Assembly (NCBI GenBank): GCA_016705125.1
Contig: JADIYW010000036.1
Span: 186,001-250,000, forward strand
From: Bacteroidota bacterium
GTDB taxonomy: Bacteria > Bacteroidota > Bacteroidia > Chitinophagales > JADIYW01
DNA: 64,000 bases
Reading direction: 5' to 3'
A program made the translations under genes and the position numbers. Shown one piece after another: positions 8,939-16,963 of the stretch; positions within the stretch are counted from its first letter, which is position 1; the number at the start of each line of letters is the position of its first letter. Under the pieces are notes generated by a model, which searched no databases, was not told the origin of the DNA, and saw only the letters and a list, made by a program, of their open reading frames with translations.

Positions 8939-9057
8939 TATTCAAGAAACGGAACTAATACAAATTCAAAAATAATAAATTAAAATTGCTGTACTTAATT
9001 ATTGTTACTTTTCAACAAGTATAGGTATAAAAAATTCCTGTACTTTTCAAATTATTT

Positions 9058-9065
9058 TATCTTTG
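9058..9065 (+). promoter_or_regulatory. -7 box TATCTTTG of the glycyl-tRNA synthetase gene
   Basis: Exact TAnnTTTG match only 4 nt before the ATG at 9070, again suggesting a leaderless or nearly leaderless mRNA. No well-spaced TTG; the nearest candidate is CTG at 9038-9040. Confidence 0.45.
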
Positions 9066-9069
9066 CATA

Positions 9070-10593
9070 ATGGAAGAAAAAGAGACACTACAAAGAATAG
9101 TATCACATTGCAAAGAGTATGGGTTTGTATTTCCCTCGAGCGAAATTTATGACAACTTAGGAGCCGTTTATGATTATGGCCCTTTTGGAGTAGAATTAAA
9201 AAACAATATTAAAGAATATTGGTGGAAAAGCATGGTTCAAATGAACGACAATATTGTCGGCTTAGATGCTGCAATATTTATGCATCCAACCACATGGAAA
9301 GCATCGGGGCACGTGGATAGCTTTAGTGATCCTTTAATAGACAATAAAGATTCGAAAAAAAGGTATCGTGCAGATGTTTTATTAGAAGAAAAAATAGAGA
9401 GCTTTAGGATAAAAGGAGAAAAGGAATTGAATAAAAAAGGTATTGCCCTAACAAGTTTACCAGAAGAAAAAGGAAAAGCCAGCCGGGATTATCAAAAATA
9501 TTTGAATTTAGAAAAAGCTTATGGAGAGGCAGCTACAGCTGTAGATTTAAAGCGATATAAAGAATTAATAGAGGAGTATGAAATAGCATGTGAAGTAAGT
9601 GGCTCTAAAAATTGGACAGACGTAAGACAATTTAACCTTATGTTTGGTACAAAATTAGGCGCTTTAGACGAGACATCTACAGATTTATACTTAAGACCTG
9701 AAACTGCACAAGGCATATTTGTAAACTTTTTGAATGTGCAGAAATCTGCGAGGATGAAAATACCGTTTGGTATTGCTCAAATTGGGAAAGCATTTAGGAA
9801 TGAGATTGTTGCAAGGCAATTTATTTTTAGAATGAGAGAGTTTGAACAAATGGAAATGCAGTTTTTCGTGCGTCCTGGTGAGGAATTAGAGTGGTTTGAA
9901 AAGTGGAAAGCAATTAGATTAAAATGGCATTTAGCTTTAGGAAGCAATCCAGAAGATTTAAGATTCCATGTACACGAGAAATTAGCTCATTATGCAAATG
10001 CTGCAGAGGATATCCAGTTCAAATTTCCTATTGGTTTTAAGGAATTAGAAGGCATTCATAGTAGAACAGATTTTGATTTAACCGAACATCAAAAATTTAG
10101 TGGCAAAAAATTACAATATTTCGACCCAGAAATCAACCAAAATTATGTACCTTATGTAATTGAAACATCAATTGGATTAGACAGAATGTTTTTGAGGATA
10201 CTAAGTGAAAGTTTGAAAGAAGAATCTTTAGAAGGAGGTGAAACAAGAATTGTACTTAATCTTCCACCTGCTTTAGCTCCAATAAAAGTGGCTATATTAC
10301 CTTTATTAAAAAGAGACGGATTGCCAGAAAAAGCAAAAGAAATTTTGGAAAAATTGAGGTTTGTTGGAAAAACATTTTACGAGGAAAAAGATGCTATTGG
10401 AAAGCGTTATAGAAGAATGGATGCAATCGGGACTCCATATTGCATAACAGTTGACCATCAAACACTTGAGGACAATACAGTAACATTAAGAGAACGGGAT
10501 ACAATGACACAAGAAAGAGTAGAAATATCAAAATTAGAAGCGTTGATTTTAGAAAAAACAGACATAAATACACTGTTGAGAAAATTAGTTTAA
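9070..10593 (+). CDS. glyS: Glycine--tRNA ligase, single-chain dimeric type
   Basis: A 507-residue class II aminoacyl-tRNA synthetase of the alpha2 type. Motif 2 is seen at FRNEIVARQF and REFEQMEMQFF (about 238-260), motif 3 at IGLDRMFL (about 368), and the C-terminal anticodon-binding domain begins near PIKVAILPL (about 400). The stretch from about 95 to 195 between motifs 1 and 2 is the usual insertion in this subfamily. It charges tRNA-Gly with glycine. It stands alone with its own -7 box; the secreted protein gene 19 nt downstream may be co-transcribed. Confidence 0.95.
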   Translation: MEEKETLQRIVSHCKEYGFVFPSSEIYDNLGAVYDYGPFGVELKNNIKEYWWKSMVQMNDNIVGLDAAIFMHPTTWKASGHVDSFSDPLIDNKDSKKRYRADVLLEEKIESFRIKGEKELNKKGIALTSLPEEKGKASRDYQKYLNLEKAYGEAATAVDLKRYKELIEEYEIACEVSGSKNWTDVRQFNLMFGTKLGALDETSTDLYLRPETAQGIFVNFLNVQKSARMKIPFGIAQIGKAFRNEIVARQFIFRMREFEQMEMQFFVRPGEELEWFEKWKAIRLKWHLALGSNPEDLRFHVHEKLAHYANAAEDIQFKFPIGFKELEGIHSRTDFDLTEHQKFSGKKLQYFDPEINQNYVPYVIETSIGLDRMFLRILSESLKEESLEGGETRIVLNLPPALAPIKVAILPLLKRDGLPEKAKEILEKLRFVGKTFYEEKDAIGKRYRRMDAIGTPYCITVDHQTLEDNTVTLRERDTMTQERVEISKLEALILEKTDINTLLRKLV

Positions 10594-10612
10594 CAGTAAA
10601 AACAAAACCAAA

Positions 10613-11467
10613 ATGAAGAAAATACTTCTATGTTGTTATATAATAATTAGTCTAATTTATGGCACAAAAGCACAAAATCAGGTTATAAAATCAACATTGG
10701 TTTTTTCAGTAGATGAAAAAGGGAATTCACAACTAGTAAAGACGATAAATAATAATCAAAGAGGTCTGACAACAAGAACAATTGAATTGAATGCTATTGG
10801 GCTAAAAGACACTACCTTTTATATTTATAATGTTGATAATCAACTATTACAAATAAATTTTCCAAGAAACAGAAAAACTGGCACAATTAATACAATTAAC
10901 AAATTATACGATAATAAAGGTTATCTTATAGAAGAATACTATAGAGACAATACAGATAGCACTAAATCGTATACCATAAAATATTTTAATAACGAAAGTG
11001 GTTTTCCATTAGAGGCTGTAACTTATTACACGAAAGTAAGAATTAGAAAAAACTTTCAATATGACTCATTGAATAAAATCAAGGAAGAACAATACGCACA
11101 ATCCATTTATGAGCCAGAATACAACGATTGGGGACCATACGAGTATCAAAAGAAAGATAAGTATTTTTACAATGAAAAAGGACAATTATATACAAAAGAA
11201 CAACAGAGTTGGCAATTTGAGTATATAAATGAAAAAAGGAAAATGATTACTAAGGTAGTTTACCAAACAGTGTATTATTTTAATGAAAAAGGGCAGATAA
11301 TTGAAGAAGAAACTAAAGAATTATTACCATCAATAGGCTATAAAAGAACAATGACCACTTTTGATGAACTTGGAAAAGAAAAAAAGAAAAGCATTTACAA
11401 ATTTAACCGAAATTCGGAGAAAAATCCGATTATAGAAACAATAGAATTCAAATACGAATTTTTCTAA
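10613..11467 (+). CDS. Secreted protein with YD-like repeats, function unknown
   Basis: A 284-residue protein with an N-terminal signal peptide ending at TKAQ (about residue 21). The mature part has repeated short blocks of the type Y/F-N-E-K-G-Q-L/I, e.g. YDNKGYLIEE, YNEKGQLYTK, FNEKGQIIEE, which resemble YD/Rhs-like beta-strand repeats in small Bacteroidota surface proteins. Two lipoproteins in the window (38105-38878 and 58742-59662) have a similar texture. Exported to periplasm or outer surface; role unknown. Confidence 0.6.
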   Translation: MKKILLCCYIIISLIYGTKAQNQVIKSTLVFSVDEKGNSQLVKTINNNQRGLTTRTIELNAIGLKDTTFYIYNVDNQLLQINFPRNRKTGTINTINKLYDNKGYLIEEYYRDNTDSTKSYTIKYFNNESGFPLEAVTYYTKVRIRKNFQYDSLNKIKEEQYAQSIYEPEYNDWGPYEYQKKDKYFYNEKGQLYTKEQQSWQFEYINEKRKMITKVVYQTVYYFNEKGQIIEEETKELLPSIGYKRTMTTFDELGKEKKKSIYKFNRNSEKNPIIETIEFKYEFF

Positions 11468-11480
11468 TTTCAATTGAATT

Positions 11481-11501
11481 AATAGTTAAAAATCAACTAT
11501 T
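11481..11501. terminator. Hairpin between convergent genes
   Basis: AATAGTT / 7-nt loop / AACTATT, AT-rich on both sides, between the convergent stops at 11467 and 11521. Could end transcription both ways; short stem, so modest support. Confidence 0.35.
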
Positions 11502-11520
11502 CATATTAAAAAAATTACTC

Positions 11521-11916
11521 CTATTGGTGTTGACATAATTCAATTAAAACACCGTTAGTGTCTTTTGGGTGAAAAAAGCAGACCAATTTATTGTTCGCTC
11601 CAACATAGGGTTCTTGCGTAAGTGGGTTAAAACCTTCATTTTTCAATCTTTCCATTTCCGCCTTTATGTCATCAACGATTAGTGCAACATGATGAATTCC
11701 TTCTCCTTTTTTCTCTAAAAACTTAGAAATTGGACTATCGCTTGAAATGGGTTCTAAAAGTTCGAAGGAAGTATCTTCCATTTTAAAAAAGACTGCAGAT
11801 AGTTTTTGTGATTCTACACGTTCAAAAGAAAATGGCTTACGATTCAAAATAGTTGAAAATAAAGCACTTGAGACTTCTATATCTTTAACGGCTATTCCAA
11901 TATGATCAATTTTCAT
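11521..11916 (-). CDS. mce: Methylmalonyl-CoA epimerase (VOC family)
   Basis: A 131-residue vicinal-oxygen-chelate protein with two beta-alpha-beta-beta-beta halves. Metal ligands are visible at His5 (DHIGIAV), His75/76 (HHVAL) and Glu126 (LIELCQ), the arrangement of methylmalonyl-CoA epimerase, which interconverts the 2R and 2S epimers in propionyl-CoA metabolism. The ATG at 11916 is chosen because it begins at the conserved KIDHIGIAV; the longer reading from 11961 adds 15 unconserved residues. No mutase genes are adjacent. Glyoxalase-like VOC proteins are the alternative. Confidence 0.85.
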   Translation of the reverse strand: MKIDHIGIAVKDIEVSSALFSTILNRKPFSFERVESQKLSAVFFKMEDTSFELLEPISSDSPISKFLEKKGEGIHHVALIVDDIKAEMERLKNEGFNPLTQEPYVGANNKLVCFFHPKDTNGVLIELCQHQ

Positions 11917-12015
11917 TTTAATTTTTTTTTCAAAATAAACATATTTACAAGTACAAAACAATAAAAATTAAAAAAAACAGCAAAAATAGTACATTTACTA
12001 AAGGATAAAACAATT

Positions 12016-13149
12016 ATGATAAAGCCAAACATTTATATGGACAATAACTCAACTACAAAAGTTGATGACTTAGTTCTTGAAGCAATGTTGCCCTATTTTA
12101 CAGAAAAGTATGGAAATAGTTCGAGTAAGCAACATAGCTTTGGTTGGATAGCTGAAGAAGCTGTAAATAAATCTAGAAATCAGGTAGCAGCGCTTTTAAA
12201 TTGCGAAGCTGAAGAAATTATTTTTACATCTGGGGCCACAGAATCGATAAACATGGCTTTAATAGGTATTTTTAATGCATACAAAACAAAAGGCAATGAG
12301 ATAATTACAACAACAACAGAACATCCTGCGGTATTGGCAACATGCAAGCATCTTGAAAATGAAGGCGCAATAGTCCATTATTTAAATCCTGATAAAAATG
12401 GAATAATTAATCCAGAATTAATTAAATCGGTCATTAGCGATAAAACCATATTAGTTTGTATAATTTTAGCCAATAATGAGACTGGTGTAATACAACCCAT
12501 TTATGAAATAAGCAAAATTGTACATTCTTTAAATAGTATTTTATTTAGTGATGCCACACAGGCTATTGGTAAAATCCCTATAGATGTTAAAGCACTTGGA
12601 ATAGATGTTTTATGTCTTTCGGCACATAAATTTTATGGTCCTAAAGGAATAGGCGCAATATATAAACGACGAAAAAACCCAAGAGTAGCTATAAAACCAA
12701 TTATGTTCGGTGGTGGTCAGGAAAACGATTTAAGGTCGGGAACCCTTAATATTCCTGGTATAGTTGGATTAGGCCAAGCTGCTGAGATTGTTAAAAATGA
12801 AATGTCGTTAAATTACGATAAAACAAATTATTTAAGGGAAAATCTCGAAAAAGAACTATTGATTTTAGGTGGAAAAATAAATGGAAAATCAAGTCAAAGG
12901 CTTCCAAATACGATTAGTTTTACTTTCAACAATTTTACAGCTGAAAAATTTATAAAAAAAACCAAGTCCTTTTTAGCTGTTTCAACTGGATCTGCTTGCG
13001 CCTCTACAAAGCAAGGCATAAGTCATGTATTGAAAGCAATGGGTGTATCGGAAGAGGAGGCAAAGTCAACCATTCGATTTAGTTTAGGAAAAAACAATAC
13101 CATTGAAGAAATAAATTACCTTATTGAGCAACTTAATGCTGAAAACTAA
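12016..13149 (+). CDS. iscS: Cysteine desulfurase (NifS/IscS type)
   Basis: A 377-residue PLP enzyme. YMDNNSTTK at the start, TSGATES near 71, H204-K205 (SAHKFYGPKG) with the PLP lysine, and Cys328 in STGSACAS, the cysteine that takes sulfur from L-cysteine. The short loop around the cysteine fits the IscS/NifS group I type. It supplies persulfide for Fe-S clusters or tRNA thiolation. The IscA-like and TcdA-like genes follow on the same strand. No IscU or SufBCD in view. Confidence 0.88.
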   Translation: MIKPNIYMDNNSTTKVDDLVLEAMLPYFTEKYGNSSSKQHSFGWIAEEAVNKSRNQVAALLNCEAEEIIFTSGATESINMALIGIFNAYKTKGNEIITTTTEHPAVLATCKHLENEGAIVHYLNPDKNGIINPELIKSVISDKTILVCIILANNETGVIQPIYEISKIVHSLNSILFSDATQAIGKIPIDVKALGIDVLCLSAHKFYGPKGIGAIYKRRKNPRVAIKPIMFGGGQENDLRSGTLNIPGIVGLGQAAEIVKNEMSLNYDKTNYLRENLEKELLILGGKINGKSSQRLPNTISFTFNNFTAEKFIKKTKSFLAVSTGSACASTKQGISHVLKAMGVSEEEAKSTIRFSLGKNNTIEEINYLIEQLNAEN

Positions 13150-13166
13150 TAAATTTAATTTTTTAG

Positions 13167-13187
13167 TCCTTTTTAAGGAAATTTTTG
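13167..13187 (+). terminator. Weak terminator after the cysteine desulfurase gene
   Basis: TCCTT-TTT-AAGGA hairpin followed by AATTTTTG. The 5-bp stem is short. Confidence 0.35.
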
Positions 13188-13299
13188 TAACAAAATTGGC
13201 CCGAAAAATGTTATTAAAAAAAAGATAAACAATCAATTCAAATTAAATTGACAGATTTTTATTAAATTTGAAAGAGAAATTAAAAGAAAAGATAGAAAT

Positions 13300-13626
13300 A
13301 TGATTTACATTTCTGAAAATGCAAAAATAAGAGTAGAAAAGTTAATAGTCCAAGAAAATTATAATTCAGATTATTTTATACGAGTTTCCGTAACAAGTGG
13401 CGGTTGTTCGGGCTTATCTTACAAGATGGATTTTGACAATAAACCCGCTACGAATGATGAAGTATTTATAGACAAAGGAATCAAAATTGTTGTAGACCCT
13501 AAAAGTATTTTATATTTATTTGGAACGACTTTGGATTTTTCTGAGGGCCTTTCAGGAAAAGGATTTTATTTTGACAATCCGAATGCAAGCCGTACGTGCA
13601 GTTGTGGCGAAAGTTTTTCACTTTAA
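13300..13626 (+). CDS. IscA/SufA/HesB-type Fe-S assembly protein
   Basis: A 108-residue A-type carrier. Three conserved cysteines are present: Cys36 (GGCSGLSY), Cys100 and Cys102 (CSCGESF; most members have CGCG). These bind iron or an Fe-S cluster for delivery to apo-proteins. The position after a cysteine desulfurase gene agrees. A TAnnTTTG match (13263-13270) upstream suggests its own promoter. IscA, SufA and ErpA cannot be separated from this alone. Confidence 0.87.
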   Translation: MIYISENAKIRVEKLIVQENYNSDYFIRVSVTSGGCSGLSYKMDFDNKPATNDEVFIDKGIKIVVDPKSILYLFGTTLDFSEGLSGKGFYFDNPNASRTCSCGESFSL

Positions 13627-13635
13627 ATTTTCAAT

Positions 13636-14358
13636 ATGTCAGAATTAAGTTGGTTATCAAGGACAACATTATTGATAGGTGATGAAAAATTAAATCAACT
13701 ACAAAAATCACATGTATTAGTAGTAGGGTTAGGAGGTGTTGGTTCTTTTGCAGCAGAATTTTTAGCCAGAGCTGGTGTTGGTACTTTAACAATAGTAGAT
13801 GGTGATGTTGTGGATCCAACAAATAGAAACAGACAATTACCAGCATTATCAACGACTCACGGTCAATACAAAGTTGATTTAATGGAAAAGAGGTTATTGG
13901 AAATTAATCCTGCTATTAAATTATTTCCAATTAAAGCCTTTTTATCTCCAGAAATGGCGAGTGCTTTGGTTGAACAAAATTTTGACTATATAATAGATGC
14001 TATTGATAGCATCACACCAAAATTGAATTTGCTAATTGCTGCATATAGAAAAAAAACGCGCCTGATTAGTTCGGGTGGAGCTGGAGGAAAAATGGATCCA
14101 ACTCAAATTATTATAACAGATATTAGCAAAACCTATTTATGTCCATTTTCACGAGTAGTGAGAAAAAGACTAAAACGACATAAGATTTATTCAGGTATAA
14201 AGACTGTTTTCAGTCCTGAATTGCCCCCAAAATCTTCCCTAATAATGACAGATGGAACAAATTATAAACGTTCAGCTTATGGCACCATTTCTTATATGCC
14301 TGCAGCATTTGGTGGCGCCTGTGCAAGTGCTGTAATTAATGGCTTAATCGGTAAATGA
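13636..14358 (+). CDS. tcdA: ThiF/MoeB-family enzyme, TcdA-like (tRNA t6A dehydratase)
   Basis: A 240-residue E1-like protein. Nucleotide-binding GLGGVG at 31-36, acidic VDGD near 54-57, and NRNRQ at 63-67, the ATP-contacting arginine pattern of the ThiF family. The length and the C-terminal CPFSRVVRKRLKR motif match TcdA (CsdL), which cyclises t6A37 in tRNA with ATP. In E. coli this gene sits with the CsdA cysteine desulfurase system; here a desulfurase gene is close upstream. The gap to the IscA-like gene is 9 nt, so one transcript is likely. Confidence 0.85.
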   Translation: MSELSWLSRTTLLIGDEKLNQLQKSHVLVVGLGGVGSFAAEFLARAGVGTLTIVDGDVVDPTNRNRQLPALSTTHGQYKVDLMEKRLLEINPAIKLFPIKAFLSPEMASALVEQNFDYIIDAIDSITPKLNLLIAAYRKKTRLISSGGAGGKMDPTQIIITDISKTYLCPFSRVVRKRLKRHKIYSGIKTVFSPELPPKSSLIMTDGTNYKRSAYGTISYMPAAFGGACASAVINGLIGK

Positions 14359-14365
14359 CAATAAT

Positions 14366-14489
14366 TAGTATTGAGTAACTAGTAATAAGTATAAAGTAAA
14401 GAGATGAGTTATTGGTTATAGGGTTAATGAGTTAGTTTCAAACAAATTACCAATTACTAATTACCATATACTAAATACCCAATACTGGT
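14366..14489. repeat. Imperfect inverted repeat made of AGTAnT(T)-type units
   Basis: A low-complexity intergenic stretch with left arm 14367-14400 and right arm 14449-14486 that are roughly three-quarters complementary; both are built from degenerate AGTATTGAGTA / AGTAATTGGTA units. It lies between the convergent tcdA-like and glyA genes, where it could fold into a long hairpin and act as a bidirectional terminator. Confidence 0.45.
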
Positions 14490-14498
14490 AAAAAAAAA

Positions 14499-15770
14499 TT
14501 AATGCGACAATGGAAAAGAAGACATGTACTCATTTACTTGTTTTTTAATTTCCTCTTGAAGGAAACTATCTTCAGGATTTAGTATCAATTCATCCATCCA
14601 ATTTACAATTTTAAGCATATCGTCTTCAATAAGACCTCTTGTTGAAATGGCTGCGGTACCTATCCTTATTCCTGAGGTAACAAATGGAGATTTGTCATCA
14701 AAAGGAACCATGTTTTTATTGATTGTAATATCAGCTTTACCAAGTATTTCTTCTACTTTTTTTCCACTAATATTCTTATTTCTTAGGTCGATAAGCATTA
14801 AATGATTGTCTGTGCCGCCTGAAATAATATCATATCCCCTTTTGGTAAATTCATTGGCCATTACCCTTGCATTTAGCATTACTTGGTCGGTATAAGTTCC
14901 AAATTGAGGAGTTAAAGCTTCACCAAAAGCAACGGCTTTCGCTGCTATAACATGTTCTAATGGTCCACCTTGCATTCCAGGAAAAACACCACCATTTAAA
15001 ACCTGAGACATGAGCTTTACAGTTCCATTTTGCATTGTTTCTCCCCAAGGATTTTCAAAATCCTTGCCCATCATAATAATCCCACCTCTTGGCCCTCTCA
15101 AGGTTTTATGAGTAGTAGAAGTTACTATATGACAATGTGTTATTGGATCATTCAATTTTCCTTTAGCGATTAAACCTGCAGGGTGTGCTATATCAGCTAC
15201 TAAAAGTGCGCCTACGCTATCTGCAATTTCTCTAAATCGTTTATAATCCCAATCCCTAGAATAGGCAGATGCTCCACAAATAATCAATTTAGGTTTGGAT
15301 TGAAATGCCTTTTCTGCCACCTTATCCATATCAATTAAACCTGTTTCGCGCTCCACGCCATAAAAAACTGGATTATATACTTTACCCGAAAAATTAACCA
15401 AAGACCCATGAGATAAGTGCCCTCCATGAGATAAGTCGAAACCTAAGGTTGTATCGCCAGGTTTCAAGCAAGCCAAAAATACGGCTGCATTTGCCTGAGC
15501 ACCTGAATGCGGTTGAACATTAGCATATTCAGCACCAAATAATTCTTTTAGCCTATCAATAGCCAATTGCTCTATTTGATCTACAATTTCACAACCACCA
15601 TAATACCTTTTACCAGGATAACCTTCGGCATATTTATTAGTCAAACAAGTTCCCATGGCTTCCATTACTTGTTTGGAAGTAAAATTTTCAGATGCAATTA
15701 GTTCAATTCCAACAGTTTGTCTATTTAATTCATCATTAATTAGTGCAAATATTTGCTTATCTCTTTCCAT
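14499..15770 (-). CDS. glyA: Serine hydroxymethyltransferase
   Basis: A 423-residue PLP enzyme making glycine and 5,10-methylene-tetrahydrofolate from serine. Visible features: IASENF at 25-30, YAEGYPGKRYYGGC at 47-60, and His221-Lys222 in STTHKTLRGPRGG, with Lys222 the PLP Schiff-base residue. Full length for the family. Stands alone, with a -7 box (15790-15797) 19 nt before the start. Together with gcvH (40832-41215) it represents one-carbon/glycine metabolism in the window. Confidence 0.96.
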   Translation of the reverse strand: MERDKQIFALINDELNRQTVGIELIASENFTSKQVMEAMGTCLTNKYAEGYPGKRYYGGCEIVDQIEQLAIDRLKELFGAEYANVQPHSGAQANAAVFLACLKPGDTTLGFDLSHGGHLSHGSLVNFSGKVYNPVFYGVERETGLIDMDKVAEKAFQSKPKLIICGASAYSRDWDYKRFREIADSVGALLVADIAHPAGLIAKGKLNDPITHCHIVTSTTHKTLRGPRGGIIMMGKDFENPWGETMQNGTVKLMSQVLNGGVFPGMQGGPLEHVIAAKAVAFGEALTPQFGTYTDQVMLNARVMANEFTKRGYDIISGGTDNHLMLIDLRNKNISGKKVEEILGKADITINKNMVPFDDKSPFVTSGIRIGTAAISTRGLIEDDMLKIVNWMDELILNPEDSFLQEEIKKQVNEYMSSFPLSH

Positions 15771-15789
15771 TTTATTCTAAATTTTCGTT

Positions 15790-15797
15790 CAAATATA
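15790..15797 (-). promoter_or_regulatory. -7 box TATATTTG of glyA
   Basis: Minus-strand TATATTTG, an exact TAnnTTTG match, 19 nt upstream of the glyA ATG. No TTG at the ideal spacing. Confidence 0.4.
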
Positions 15798-15874
15798 CAA
15801 TTTTAAAGAAAGTTATGAATTCATTGTTTATTACTTAAAAGATAATTGTTTAATTTCGAAGAATAATTCTATAA

Positions 15875-16873
15875 ATGAGAGCAATAATTCCTGTAGCTGG
15901 GGCTGGCAAAAATTTACGGCCACATACTTATACCCAACCAAAATCCTTAATTCCGGTAGCGGGAAAGCCAATTTTAGGATTTATTATCGATCAATTACTG
16001 GAAGTTGGCATAGATGATTTTACTTTTATTATTGGTTATTTAGGTGACAAAATAAAAGAATATGTAGAAAAAGAATACCCTAAAATAAAGAGTACATATG
16101 TCGTTCAAAACTCAAGAGAAGGACTAGGACATGCCATTTCATTAACAAAAAAGTCCATTCCAGTGGATTCGGAAGTTTTAATTATTTTAGGAGACACCAT
16201 TATAGACACAGATATTAAAAAATTTGTTGATGCTCCGACATCAGTAATTGGGGTAAAACGAGCTACAGACCCTAGAATGTTTGGTGTGGCTGAAATGGAT
16301 GAAAAAGATAATATCCTTAAAGTAGTAGAAAAACCAACAATTCCTAAGTCAAATATGGCTATAGTAGGCATTTATAAAATTAAAGAATTTGGAGAATTAT
16401 TGGCTGTTTTAGAAAAAAACGTAAAAACAGGTTATAAGACTACCCAAGAATACACGCTTACCGATGGCCTTCAGGGATTAATAGAAAAGGGCATACACGT
16501 TAAAGGATTAAAAGTAGAAAATTGGTATGATTGCGGTCAGAAAGATGTATTGATGCAAATAAATGCATTATTATTAAAACGAAATAGACCAAAATTGCCT
16601 GAAAATCTTCCCCATTTTGAAAACACCATAATTGTGGAACCAGTATATATCGGTAAAAACACAGTAATTAAAAATTCCATAATTGGTCCGAATGTTTCCA
16701 TTGGTGAAAACACACAAATTTCTAATTCAATTGTTCATGACAGCATAATTGGATCTTTCTCTAAAATCAGAGAAATAGTAATGTATAACTCAATTATCGG
16801 AAGCGATAGCGCTTTAAAAGGATCAGAACAAAAGCTAAACTTAGGAGACAATACAGAATTGGATTTAAGTTAA
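15875..16873 (+). CDS. Sugar-1-phosphate nucleotidyltransferase with left-handed beta-helix tail
   Basis: A 332-residue protein. Residues 1-235 are a nucleotidyltransferase domain: IPVAGAGKNLRPHTYTQPKSLIPVAGKP has the G-x-G-x-R and PKxL signatures (about 5-30), and GDTIIDTD near 109 the catalytic acidic pair. Residues about 255-320 show hexapeptide repeats (IGKNTVIKNSIIGPNVSIG) of a left-handed beta-helix. It resembles glucose-1-phosphate thymidylyl-/uridylyl-transferases; the nucleotide and sugar are not determined. It could serve surface-sugar synthesis. Confidence 0.85.
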   Translation: MRAIIPVAGAGKNLRPHTYTQPKSLIPVAGKPILGFIIDQLLEVGIDDFTFIIGYLGDKIKEYVEKEYPKIKSTYVVQNSREGLGHAISLTKKSIPVDSEVLIILGDTIIDTDIKKFVDAPTSVIGVKRATDPRMFGVAEMDEKDNILKVVEKPTIPKSNMAIVGIYKIKEFGELLAVLEKNVKTGYKTTQEYTLTDGLQGLIEKGIHVKGLKVENWYDCGQKDVLMQINALLLKRNRPKLPENLPHFENTIIVEPVYIGKNTVIKNSIIGPNVSIGENTQISNSIVHDSIIGSFSKIREIVMYNSIIGSDSALKGSEQKLNLGDNTELDLS

Positions 16874-16898
16874 AATTTGACAATCAACCAAATAAAAA

Positions 16899-16928
16899 AA
16901 TGCTGCCTCAAATTATAGAGACAGCATT
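16899..16928. terminator. Bidirectional terminator between nucleotidyltransferase and amt
   Basis: Stem AATGCTGCCTC / 8-nt loop / GAGACAGCATT (10 of 11 pairs) flanked by an A-run on the left and a T-rich run on the right, so it can serve both convergent genes. Confidence 0.75.
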
Positions 16929-16963
16929 CGTAAAAATTTTATATTGTTTTTTAAAGAGGAATA

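Noticed and set aside
8985..9048. Direct repeat CTGTACTT upstream of the glycyl-tRNA synthetase gene
   Set aside because: Only two short copies in an AT-rich region; may be chance.
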